From contig OZ025818.1 in the NCBI GenBank assembly GCA_964019425.1, positions 558,001 to 622,000 of the forward strand: a stretch of 64,000 nucleotides of DNA, in the 5' to 3' direction. Of the stretch, positions 53,405 to 63,595 are shown one piece after another. A program made the position numbers and the translations under genes. The stretch is from Flectonema sp. DT1601. Lineage: Eukaryota > Euglenozoa > Diplonemea > Diplonemida > Diplonemidae. The notes under the pieces were generated by a model, which saw nothing but the letters and a program-made list of their open reading frames with translations, was not told where the DNA came from and searched no databases. Every line of letters starts with the position of its first letter. The first letter of the stretch is position 1.

Positions 53405-55543
53405 CTACTGTTCTGGAAAAGGAATTCCCTTCGGTGATTTCATTGCTATGATTGGAATGGATGGCTGGCCTCTTTTACTGGGAGGAGGACTGGGGTCAAG
53501 ATGTGGTGTTCCAACAGATTCAGTATCAGTGTCGGAATCAGAACTATCACTTTTTGCAACTGATCCTCCTAAGTCCTCTGCGAGGTCACTTCCCGATGAG
53601 GAGTGAGATCCATCGATCCCATGCTTGTCTTCTAGTTTTGATAAAATAGTTGTAATGTCTCCTATCCTTCCTGCTAATGATCTTGTTAGCTCCTGTAACT
53701 GTTCTATTAGCGCTTGATTGTCTTTATTATTCGGTTGTTCTTCTTGTTGTGATGCTCTACGAGTATGTTCTTCATCTTCTTCAGTTGAAAGTGATTGTGA
53801 ATATTTAATAATCCCATCGTAGAATTCAAGACAACGATTAATCTGATCTTCAAATTCCATTCTGCTGTCTTCCATTCGTTGAAAAGTTGACGTTAAAAGA
53901 GTGATTGGAAATGCGACAACAATCAGTCCACAGAGCATTGTAATACCCGCAACAATCCTTCCTCCAATAGTACTCGGGTAAATATCTCCATAACCAACCG
54001 TCGTTAATGTAACTACCCCAAACCAGAGAGTTTCTGGAATCGATTGAAACTTTGTAGCCTGACCGGCATCTATATACTCACTGTTATCTTTTCTCATCCA
54101 CTTGTTATTTACCGTGTTAAACCATGCATCATCAAGTTCGACATAGAACATGAAAGTACTACTTAAACAGACAGCAATAATAATTAATATTATTAAAAAA
54201 AGAATTGAAACAAGCGATTCTTTCAAAGCTGAACCAAGTTCAGGAGCCCTTCCGCTGGAGGATCCGAAGCCATCTTTGACTTGAAGTAACCGAAAGATTC
54301 GAAGCAATCGTAGTAGTCGGAGCATACGAATAGCTGATAGCGGAGCGACTCCTTTAGTGGTACTTCCTACTACTAGTGTTAAAAAGTACGGTATTATTGA
54401 TAAAAAATCAATCCAAAAGTCTTGCGTTGATAGCAATTTCTGCCACTTCGCATTTCTAACGACGCTGCATTCCGCTGGATTCACGACTCTTGCTGCTTCC
54501 GCTTCATTTAAAATAAATCTCTCTTTTGTTTTATTTGCTTCGAATTCTATGTAAGAAGGATAACTGATCATGAGGAGGACAAACTCAATTGAAAAAATTG
54601 CAACACAGGCGGATTCAATTGCGAATGTTGTTTTATTCCCGGGTAGTTTGTTTGGATCACGATGTTGCATTTCAGGAAGACTTTCAATCATGAGAATAAC
54701 AATACTGCAAACGACAAAGGCTTGAGAAATAATCTTCCACAGTGTGATGCAACGAGCCATAAGTGTTCCATTGTCGTCGTATTGTTGGTCTCCTTGACCA
54801 ACAAATCTAAAAATTCGATCTTTCCAAAAAGTTGGAGCCTTAGCTGCTTTTGCTAATTCTCTACTCTTATCGAGATATGATACTACTTCTTCCCAAGTCA
54901 CAGAACCGCTGTCATCAGCGTCGATTTCATTAAACATTCTTGTTGTGTGGGCCCAGGCATTTTCATCCATACCTCTCTGTGGGAATACTAATTTCCAGAG
55001 GTCTCTAAATTCTGTTTGATCCAATACACCATCTCCGTCAGCAGCGCTATCAATTCGTCTAAAAGCAAGTTGTAATTTCTTAATATCCACTCCGTCTTCT
55101 TCTAGTTTGTTCAGAGCTATTTGAACATCGTTGTAGCGTTCTTCAGTTTTCTCGCGTTCTTTACTGCGACCGACGACGTTTTTATCATCTTGTCCGATAG
55201 TACCCAAAGCAAGAGCTGGTATGTTGAAACCAGTCAAACCATTGTCATCAATTGCAGTAGACACGGTACTCGTGCTGTCAGATCCGCTTCCAGTGGACGA
55301 TGATTCTGTTGACGTGTCTGGGGAAACTGGTCTCACCGTTGGTTTTACAACTGGGCTAGTGCTAGATGACGGAACGTAACCTTTTCTTGCTGACATTGGT
55401 ACCCCCTGTACACCTTTTCTCGCTGATAAAGGAACCCCTGAAGCTGTGTAACCTCTTCTAGCTGTAAGTGGAAGATCTAGGTTTCCACCAAACCCACCCG
55501 TCCTACCAGGCATTGGACTTCGAAATTTTGTTGAAATGAGCAT
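53405..55543 (-). CDS. EF-hand voltage-gated potassium channel
   Basis: 712 aa, single exon. A disordered N-terminus carries three copies of P-[LM]-[ST]-A-R-[RK]-G (residues 25-55). Two EF hands follow (about 158-225), the second canonical (DADDSGSVTWEE). The Kv core has S1-S3 (about 265-390), an S4 with an Arg every third residue (RMLRLLRLLRIFRLL, 407-421), S5, the K+ selectivity filter TVGYGD (515-520) and S6. The C-tail is acidic and Ser-rich. It should conduct K+ in response to voltage, with Ca2+ modulation through the EF hands. A TTTCCTAACAG acceptor and a GTGAGC donor lie within 30 nt before the ATG. Confidence 0.92.
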   Translation of the reverse strand: MLISTKFRSPMPGRTGGFGGNLDLPLTARRGYTASGVPLSARKGVQGVPMSARKGYVPSSSTSPVVKPTVRPVSPDTSTESSSTGSGSDSTSTVSTAIDDNGLTGFNIPALALGTIGQDDKNVVGRSKEREKTEERYNDVQIALNKLEEDGVDIKKLQLAFRRIDSAADGDGVLDQTEFRDLWKLVFPQRGMDENAWAHTTRMFNEIDADDSGSVTWEEVVSYLDKSRELAKAAKAPTFWKDRIFRFVGQGDQQYDDNGTLMARCITLWKIISQAFVVCSIVILMIESLPEMQHRDPNKLPGNKTTFAIESACVAIFSIEFVLLMISYPSYIEFEANKTKERFILNEAEAARVVNPAECSVVRNAKWQKLLSTQDFWIDFLSIIPYFLTLVVGSTTKGVAPLSAIRMLRLLRLLRIFRLLQVKDGFGSSSGRAPELGSALKESLVSILFLIILIIIAVCLSSTFMFYVELDDAWFNTVNNKWMRKDNSEYIDAGQATKFQSIPETLWFGVVTLTTVGYGDIYPSTIGGRIVAGITMLCGLIVVAFPITLLTSTFQRMEDSRMEFEDQINRCLEFYDGIIKYSQSLSTEEDEEHTRRASQQEEQPNNKDNQALIEQLQELTRSLAGRIGDITTILSKLEDKHGIDGSHSSSGSDLAEDLGGSVAKSDSSDSDTDTESVGTPHLDPSPPPSKRGQPSIPIIAMKSPKGIPFPEQ

Positions 55544-56773
55544 CTTGAGGTAAGCTCACCTTGGCTTTCTGTTAGGAAATATAAAATATAAAAAAAAAAA
55601 CGATGATATCAAACAGCCACTCATTTAAAATCAAATGAACTGAATAAATATGATTGCTTTACGACCCTAAAAAAAGACTCACTTGAGGGAGGATTTTAAG
55701 AGTGAAACCAATCATCGTAAAGCAGATCAACCGATTCTAACATCGTAAATGAGTCGAATAATGACTTTTTTTTGTGTGCTTTAGATGAAAAAATATTTTC
55801 TCTGTTCTGAATAGTTTACCCATCAGAACCGATAATGGTTCGTGTCGTTGGCAAAGTGTATGAAGGTAAAGTGAGTTGACAAAAAAAGAAATACATACAA
55901 CAACACGGACACCACAGTCAGCATATAATAGAAGAGGCTGACATGACACAGCACAGTAACATACCGTGTGAAGGGTGCTTGATAACGGTAACTGGAATCT
56001 AAGAAGGTGGTTCTTTCATGGGGTTTCAGAGAAGCAACCGTCTCGCTGCGATCCCATCGTCGATAAGTAATCTCGTACCGGGTCCCAGGGGCGGTGCAGG
56101 AAAATAACTAAAATTGGTAGTGTCGTTGTTATTTACTTGTTGTCCCAGTTGGATACCAGGTCTGCAACCGGGTCCCAGGGGTTTCGGTCAGCAGGGGTAC
56201 CAGAGCTTCCATCCGGGTCCCAGGGGCAATCGGGGTACCAGATCCCAGAATCATCAAATTAGTGTAAAGTAACCTATGGGTGCGGGAAAATAACCAAAAT
56301 TGGTAGTTTGTCGTTATTTACTCTTTTGTCTTAGTCGGGTACCAACCAGATGGTTTCTTTTCGGAAAATATGTTTTTTTTTCTTCATTTTTTGGGATACC
56401 GGGTACGCAGGGGTTATCATGATAGGGTTGTTTTTTTTTATTCTATTTTACCCTCATGCCAGGGGGATCCTCGAATTTTCTCTTTTGAGGAATATTTAAG
56501 GTAGGCCTTATGATGCCCAGCTTAGTTTTGCTTAGTATTTATACAAAAGGTATACTACATTAACAACAGACAGAAGGCTTATTATGATTACTGTACCTTC
56601 TCTCGGGTTGTTCTTTCTTTTTTTTTGTTTCTTTTTTTTTCTCTTAGTCACAAGTTCACAAGTGCACAAGGTTTTTAAATCGGGTTAAGTTTATTACCGG
56701 GTACCAGTTGGGTTCTCTAACTTGCAAAGAGCACATGGTGGTATGTGCTGATGAATTGCTACCAGTGGGGGTA

Positions 56774-56804
<31 letters not shown>

Positions 56805-57866
56805 GATTTTCCGCAGGTAAGGATTATACAAAAAATTCACATCCAAAAAAGTGAAAGAATTGGGGTCCCGGGAGGCAAAAGGTAACAAAAACAGAATCAA
56901 CCAAAGTTGATTTCTCTTACGGTTTGCCTTGATTGCTTTTCCTGCTTATTGTACGTGTTCATAGGGAGCGCAAACTACTTGCGTTCGTCACTCATATTGA
57001 AGAAGGGTTCGTTATAACAGAAGGCGAAGCTTATTAAAAAATAAAAAAGACGGTGTGAAATAATCTAGAGATTGATTTTTTTATTTTTTTTTTTAAAAAA
57101 ACTTGTTTTATTGGTTTCTCCTTATTTTCATTCCTTTTCTTTTTTTTTTTTCTTCTTTTTTTCTTTTCTTCTTTTTCTCCCCCCCCATCACGGGGAAGGG
57201 ATCAGTGAGGTTGGCGACAACCAACAGTAATAACCTTTGCTCACTAATTCCCATTCCACGTAGATTTTCAATTTCTTATTTTTTCGAACCCAAAAAGCAC
57301 CACGTAAACCATGAAACCAAATCCTGCTAAAAAGCAAACACAGAATCTGTTTGTGATTTCGTACAACATAGTAGTGGGCTACGGTAATAATTTTAATCGA
57401 TTTTTTTTCTTTCTTTTCGAGTTTTCCAATACTTTTGCCAATGACAAGGAAAACAATCAGCAAACTTAATTTGCTTTGAGGACGACGTACAGAATCGCTC
57501 TTGAAGAACATGGCACACATATGTATTATTTTTTTTTTAAAAAAAAAACATGCAGAAAGGTATTCTGCTTGACCGGCCGCTTAATGAATAGCACAACACT
57601 TTTTTTTTTTTTTTTTTTGAAATTAATTTGTGTTTTTTATAGCACTTCTTCAAGAGAACAAGCAGCAATTCCTACGGAAAGATCAATTTTGTGGGGTCCC
57701 AGATCCCAGCGAGGCTGACAGCTAACTTATTATTCTCGTCTCTGAAGTACCTGCCGGCAACATCCATGTTACATGTTACAAGTCAGAAAGACATCAAAGG
57801 AGAAAATAATCTAAATGTTGCATATGGAAGAAGTCTTCTGATTTTTTATGATGACAATATAAAAAA

Positions 57867-57906
<40 letters not shown>

Positions 57907-58037
57907 TTGAGGAGGGATTTGTGTGGTAATGAGAAAAAAAAAAAAAAAAAAAAAAAAAAATGGGGAAGGAGGAAAAAAAAAACAACACGTCGTACCAGAC
58001 CGAATAAGCAGAAATTACGAAACCTAGTCAGTTAGAT
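55544..58037. other. About 2.5-kb region without a resolved gene
   Basis: Holds the GC-rich repeat cluster (56078-56345) and long A/T runs. A minus-strand 31-codon frame, MDVAGRYFRDENNKLAVSLA... (57765-57670), and a 110-aa minus-strand frame (57520-57188) look partly coding, but I could not build a gene from them. Confidence 0.5.
56078..56345. repeat. GC-rich repeat cluster (CCGGGTCCCAGGGG motif)
   Basis: CCGGGTCCCAGGGG occurs at 56078, 56168 and 56213, alternating with GGGGTACCAGA-type motifs (about 56194 and 56231). Two longer direct repeats flank the cluster (about 56091-56152 and 56279-56345), sharing GCAGGAAAATAACTAAAATT-like sequence. Single related motifs recur at about 56697, 56864 and 57692. 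The motif is part-palindromic. Very different in composition from the surrounding DNA. Confidence 0.75.
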
Positions 58038-60784
58038 TTACATGCCATCTCTGTACTTATTGTATTCACGGAATACTCTCTGAGCAGCTTCTTTAATTGA
58101 CGGGTCTTCGTGAGACGCAAGATGCTCAGCTACTTGAAGTACTGCTGGTGCGGTTTGACGTGTCCCTTCAATAAAATCACGCTTCCAAACGTTTATAGCA
58201 TCTGCTAAGAGGTTTAATGCCTCAATCAACGCTGGAGGAGACAGCTTATCGTATCCTTGAAATACTTTGCATAACATTTCTAATACCTGTATTTGTGTTT
58301 AAGTTTTTTTTGTTTACTGATTTCTTGTGTTTTTTTTTTTTTTTTTTATATCTCAGAGAAGACTATTTACATACATTCATCATGATACCCTTCACTACGT
58401 CTGATGAGCGAGATTTCAATCCCAAAAGTATTCCAGCATAACACTCACAGATATGTTGACGGAGATAGCTGAGGTACTGTGCCTGTGTTGATATTTATTT
58501 TTTTTTTTCGTTTTTTTTTTTCGTTAAGTGTAAAGAATGAATTATGAATCATAGCAACGCATACCGCCATTGGATCTTCTGGTTGTGAAGCACACTCTCT
58601 GGAAGCAGCCTCTTCAACTATAGTTATGACTTGGATAACTTTCTGCATGTATAAAGTAAAATTTGCTTGAATTTGAAGAGCTATGTCACCAAAACAAGCG
58701 ATGATTTCACACTTCACATCCGGATCAAGTTCTGGGCTTCCCAGACCGTGAATTAGAACGTTAAAGATGTCATTGCAATAAGGCATGACATCACGACCAA
58801 TGTTTGGTAATATGTCTCTTAACAGTCCAATAGCATTGTAACAAACTTTTGAAACTCTAACTTCACGTAGACATTCAAGCAAAGGAGGGATAACAACCTG
58901 TAACCATCTGGAGAATTGTTGTCCTGAATGATGAGCTACAGATCCAAGTGATAGTAGAGCTTCATCTTGAACACTTGACGATGGGTTTTTAATGATTTCC
59001 AACAATGCGGCAACGACCATGTCCGCCTGTTCTCCTAAGTGTTGTTTAGTTGTTTTAACACAAATTCCTAAAGAAGCACAAAGCTGTGCCAACAACGCAT
59101 CTCTATCTGTGAAATCAGCAGCCATACACTGAGACATTCTTTGAAGTAAATTATTGAGAAGTTCCTTAACAAATCCAATTGATTCTCTGTCCTCTGGTGT
59201 ACAATTCTCAATAATTGCATTCATAGTTTCCAAAGCAATAATTCTTAAACTATTTTGATTGGCATCTGGTCTATCAGCAGTACACAACAGTGACTGAATA
59301 AGTGATTTATAGTAAGGAGATAATGAATCAGTTGTTTTACAAGCAACAGCTAAGAAATGAATTGGGTAGCAAGCCTTCTTTGCGTTTCTTGGGAGGGGAT
59401 CTTTGAGAGCTGTTTCCATGGTTTTTAAGATAGGGTCCCCGAATTCAAGTGCCCGTTGAGGATGGAATTCAGCGATACGACCTAAACACCAAGCAGTTGT
59501 ATCCTTGATTAGTGGATGCTCGTATGACATTTGTCTAAGCAAGAATGGAACGACCTGACCTGACAAAGCCTCTTTGATTGGACCTTCTGGGTCTCTTCCT
59601 TCAAGAATAGATCCAAAGATGAGAGTTGCGGCTTCAACCTGACGCCATTCTGTCTGTTGAATGTTTTGGGAGACGTACGGCATGACGATTTCGACAATAC
59701 TATCGTCAACAACTAAACTTAACTTTTGAATGCAAGTACCCGCAGCAAACGTTGGAATAAAATCATCCTCATCAGCTGTCTCATCCTGCTTTAGAAGACA
59801 GTGAGACCAGAACAGTGGAATCAAAAACTTTGCTGCACCAGCAGCATATGCCATGTTTTTAAATTCAGGTGTCTCATTGTGAGACATAGCTTCGTGAAGG
59901 TCTAGTTCAGTTTCACAGATGGTAATCCAGAATTCAATGGCCTGAAGACAAACCTCAACCTCGTCTTTCATTACTGCCTGACTAGTGAGTTCTAATAGAG
60001 CTTGCATGTAATCAGATAGTTTGTCGTAGTATAGACCAGCTGTCTTGACTAAACATCTCATAGCGTGATCTCTAACATCACGGTCTTGCTCACTAGTAAG
60101 AGATGCTGATGTACAAAGTGTAAAAAATAAATGATCTCTCTGAGCTTTTACTGACATGGCGTCATCCATGAAGACCAAAACCTGGAGTAGGGCTTTGGCT
60201 GATTCTTCTCTGATGTTTTTCGGGTTTGAGGCAGAAAGACCAGCGACGACGACGGTGATAATACTTCCGCTGTCGTCAGCTAGGTATTCAGGACTGACGT
60301 CTTCACAGATGTAACCAATACATGATAGAGCTGCTTCACGTTGTTCTAAACTACCAGTCTGCATGGCAGCCTTGCAAAGGTTTGGAATAAAGTCAGGCCA
60401 TTGCTTGTGTGGTAACTCAACTCTAGCAATAGCTGCAGCAACAGCTGCAGCTGTTTGTCTCGCATGTCTTTCCGGAGATGAGAGAACTTGAACTGTCATT
60501 TGCTTGACTTGCTGTCTGGTTTCATCACGAACAGCCAACCATCTGCTTTCAAGCTTTGCTCTTGCCTCTGGGTCTCTGCTAGCTACAGTATTCTTTAACA
60601 ACATACCAGCAAGTTGTCTTGCAGGTGCTGGTTTGCTCTCGTCACCTAATTCCTGTATTAAAGATCCAATGTATTGCTCAATGGACCCTTCTCCAGCAGC
60701 CTTGATCTGCGCCTCGGCCTGCGAACGAACCTGAAGATCATCGTTTCGCAACGCATTCATTAAAATAGTAGTAAGGTCCGCCAT
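58038..60784 (-). CDS. KPNB1: Importin beta-1 (karyopherin beta 1)
   Basis: Three exons (60784-58565, 58482-58375, 58286-58038), all phase 0, introns 82 bp (58483-58564) and 88 bp (58287-58374), total 858 aa, near the usual 876. It carries importin-alpha/NLS cargo through nuclear pores and releases it on Ran-GTP binding. The HEAT-repeat array is complete: ARQLAGMLLKNTVASRD early on, the acidic linker KQDETADEDDFIPTF, TAWCLGRIAE, then AQYLSYLRQHICECYAGILL in the small middle exon, matching the importin-beta C-terminal region, and a final helix ending FREYNKYRDGM. The 5' leader contains a long T-run on the plus strand. Conservation and exact splicing make this the best anchor gene of the window. 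Confidence 0.95.
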
Positions 60785-61404
60785 GATTGATAAAATAACT
60801 TACCCGAAGCTGTATTATGAGAGTTAAAATTGAGTTTTTTTTTTTTTTTTTTTTTTGAGACTTTGCTTAAATTCATTGCTTTATTTCTCAACTACCCCCC
60901 ACCTCACTAAAAACATTATGTAAATCCTGTGAAGTATGTTTTTTTTGTTAGTAGAAAGATGCTTTTGTCAACACTTTGCATTTATCACTTTTTTTTTTTT
61001 TTTTTTTCTTTTTTGAAAAAAAAAAAAGGCGTTCGGAAATGAAAAATACACACAGTCACTCGGAACGATTCCACAGAAGAAAAATTACAATAATTCAAAT
61101 GCAATTAGTAATTTTCCTCAGTTGTATTCGATCGAACAAGAAAGTCCATTTATGAGATAACACCCACGAATAGACTTACCTGAGGAAGAGAATCGGTTAA
61201 AATAAGATTTTCACTTTTTTTTTTTTTTTTTTTTTTATAAATTAAAAAGCAGCCTATCGACCAAAGGAATTCATCAACAAGTTTCAAGTCGAACCTTTAT
61301 ATCACTCGTGAGAAAGGAACTCTGTATCGTATGACTGTATTTTATTGTAGTTCGTGAAAGCACATATATAAGGGGAAAGGGAGGAGGGGGTGCTATTTAA
61401 ATGT
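60785..61404. other. Spacer with A/T runs
   Basis: About 620 bases. Three long T-runs and no coding signal. Confidence 0.6.
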
Positions 61405-62805
61405 TTACCAAGAGTCGGTCAGCCAGTTCTCAAAGAATGCGAACCCAGCCTCAGGGCAGTAGGTTGGAATAGTGTGTCCGCATCCCTTGACAGTGGCGAG
61501 GGTGATTTTATCCCAGTCTTTGATGGAACCAGCAACGTCTTTGTTTAGCTTCCATCCACGCCAGTCGTTTTTGATTGGTCTTCCTAGGCAGTTCATCCAA
61601 CGCTCAGTTCCTAAGAAAGGTACAGCGCTGTCAGCATCACCAGAAATGACAATCAACTTCCAGTCTGGTCTCTTCTCAAAGAACTTTGGGTACAATAGAG
61701 AAATGTCTTTCTTCTCTCCTGCAACTCCTTGGTTGTATGACCATCCAAGAGGGTGGTCAGGCCATCTTCTAGTGTAATGAACATCAGCATGAATAGCCTT
61801 TAGTACAGCAGGTTGATTAATGTACTTTGGAGTGTATGTTGAGAGACAAGGGTTGTATTGAAGATCTAATCCATACTTTTCTTTCATAGTAATTAACCAA
61901 GGAGTAGTCTTCTTAACGTATTCCTCACCAATTGCTGGGTCCTGATCATGACAGGTAGGAACTAACACGTCATAAGGGTCTAAAGGAGATGGGACATACG
62001 CCACAGCCTTTCTAGTGGCTTCTGTGCATGCAGCAGTTGGATGAGTAAAATCTTTGCTGCAGTTTGAGAAAAAGGTGTTCCAACCACACTTGTCAACGGC
62101 ATCAAAGTATGCAGGAGCTGGAATCAAAGCATGGGACCACATAAAAGTAACAAATGCGTACTCGTTAACATTGTAGTACCAGTCACTGTTAATGCCCGGG
62201 TTACCAATAAGAAGACCCTTCATATTAAAGTTATTTGGTCTGTCAATAAGTTGTTCTGCGAGAGTTGGTCCGTAGTGTCCTCCGTATGATTCCGCGGTGA
62301 TGTAGAAATCGTTGCTTTGGAATTGATTAAATACACTGAACCAAGACTTTAAGAATAAAAAGTTATCATAACTACTTTCAGCATCAGTAATGTTGTGATA
62401 CTTACTGGTGTCATTGCTGAAAGAGAAACCAACTCCAGCAGGGGCTTCAAGGTAGATAACGTTAGCGATTTTGTTCCAAGACTGGTTATACAAGTTAACC
62501 TTAATGTCTCCTGATGGTTGTTCGCTTAGTCTGAATGGTCCATGTTCTGTCCAGAAACCGTAAGCCATTGAACTAGAACCAGGCCCTCCGTTCATCCATA
62601 ACACAACTGGGTCATTTGCAGGTGATCTCTGACTCTCAACAAACCAAAAGAATAACTCTGTTCCCTTTCCATCATTTAATGGCATGTAACCAGAGTACTG
62701 CTTAAAGTGAATCGGGTCTGTCAGCCCTGGCAATGACGAGATCTCATAATCAGCTGGCGTCGACGCCAATGCGACAGTCAGAAGTGCTGGAACAAGTCCC
62801 AACAT
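61405..62805 (-). CDS. Secreted serine carboxypeptidase (S10)
   Basis: 466 aa from MLGLVPALLTVALAS, a signal peptide. The open frame extends 21 codons further upstream, but a TTCATTTCGCGCAG acceptor lies 21 nt before this ATG, so the upstream part is taken as leader. It removes C-terminal residues from peptides in lysosome-like vacuoles or outside the cell. The oxyanion-hole motif WMNGGPGSSS (70-79) and the catalytic triad are visible: S173 in AESYGGHYGP, Asp in ISGDADSAVP (390/392), and H444 in GCGHTIPTYCPE. Length and motif order are normal for the family. Together with the sulfatases it suggests a digestive secretome. Confidence 0.95.
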   Translation of the reverse strand: MLGLVPALLTVALASTPADYEISSLPGLTDPIHFKQYSGYMPLNDGKGTELFFWFVESQRSPANDPVVLWMNGGPGSSSMAYGFWTEHGPFRLSEQPSGDIKVNLYNQSWNKIANVIYLEAPAGVGFSFSNDTSKYHNITDAESSYDNFLFLKSWFSVFNQFQSNDFYITAESYGGHYGPTLAEQLIDRPNNFNMKGLLIGNPGINSDWYYNVNEYAFVTFMWSHALIPAPAYFDAVDKCGWNTFFSNCSKDFTHPTAACTEATRKAVAYVPSPLDPYDVLVPTCHDQDPAIGEEYVKKTTPWLITMKEKYGLDLQYNPCLSTYTPKYINQPAVLKAIHADVHYTRRWPDHPLGWSYNQGVAGEKKDISLLYPKFFEKRPDWKLIVISGDADSAVPFLGTERWMNCLGRPIKNDWRGWKLNKDVAGSIKDWDKITLATVKGCGHTIPTYCPEAGFAFFENWLTDSW

Positions 62806-62956
62806 CTTGTTAACGTTTAGGTGTATCTGCGCGAAATGAACATAATTATTATTATCTATTATTTTCATTTTTTTTTTTTAAATGTAAATTGTATGTAAAT
62901 GAAACCATCCCATAACAGGATGACAATCGAATATTTTATTTGTTGTGTAGATCTTT

Positions 62957-63226
62957 CTAGCAGGAGATTTCAGCGTGTGGTGATGAACCTGTTTGAATTA
63001 TATTATGAAAAAAAAAATTTAAAAAAAACACACGTTGTTTTTTTCTGTCTAATCACAACATACCTTCAAGAGAACTATTCAGACTAGGATCAGAAGGAGA
63101 ATGCATCCAAAGTTTTGGTAGCGTCATCATGTGGCCTCCATATGTGATAGGTGGCGGTGACATAAATCTGGCATCACATTCAGCTCCGCAATCAGGAAGG
63201 GCTATGCCAGACACTGTTTGACTCAT
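62957..63226 (-). CDS. Small two-exon gene (64 aa), unknown
   Basis: Exon 1 (63226-63064) runs from ATG (MSQTVSGIALPDCGAECDAR) to a GTATGT donor in phase 1. A 75-bp intron ends TAATTCAAACAG, and exon 2 (62988-62957) gives SSPHAEISC and a stop. The product is polar with three cysteines and a central PPPITYGGHMMTLPKLW stretch. No family is known to me. Same strand as the carboxypeptidase and 151 bp upstream of its start codon. Splice signals match those of the large genes, which supports it. Could also be the 3' end of a gene whose upstream exons lie further right. Confidence 0.45.
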
Positions 63227-63292
63227 TAATTAGTATTCAAAAACATTAATAAAAACAAACCATTTAGATAAGCAGCCTTTATATATGAGGAC

Positions 63293-63380
63293 GTGCCAAA
63301 AGTAGGGCCTATTTTGTCACGGGTAACTGCCGGCCTCTAAATCTTGGTCTGAGCACTTTTTTGGCCCACTCTGTATATTA
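63293..63380. mobile_element. Transposon-like terminal sequences (Tc1/mariner-style)
   Basis: On the plus strand GACGTGCCAAAAGTAGGGCC, and on the minus strand TATACAGAGTGGGCCAAAAA followed by AGTGC, face each other within 90 bp, each next to a TA-rich site. CAG..TGGCCAAAAA is the style of Tc1/mariner ends. They may be the ends of two adjacent elements rather than one 90-bp element. No transposase is seen in the window. Confidence 0.3.
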
Positions 63381-63595
63381 GAAAACTCAATTCCGGGTCT
63401 GGGATACAACTTTACTTATCACCAGTTCAAAAATTCTGCAATTTTTAGGGGAAATTGACTGTATTACACTGTAAGATGTGTGTGCACAGTCGAGACCAAT
63501 TTGTAAGGTAGTAGTAGGAGAGTGTCACTCGCTTGAATCACAGCTTCACAAATAACAATGACAATTAAGGATACTCTAGAACGAGAGCCACTGTG

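Noticed and set aside
56155-56245. Repeat protein with WDP/PWDP motifs on the minus strand
   Set aside because: All three frames are open because of GC-rich repeats, and the longer direct repeat continues into clearly non-coding sequence.
57188-57520. 110-aa minus-strand ORF
   Set aside because: Lys/Phe-rich from A/T tracts, no domain, and internal acceptor-like sites suggest the frame is not one exon.
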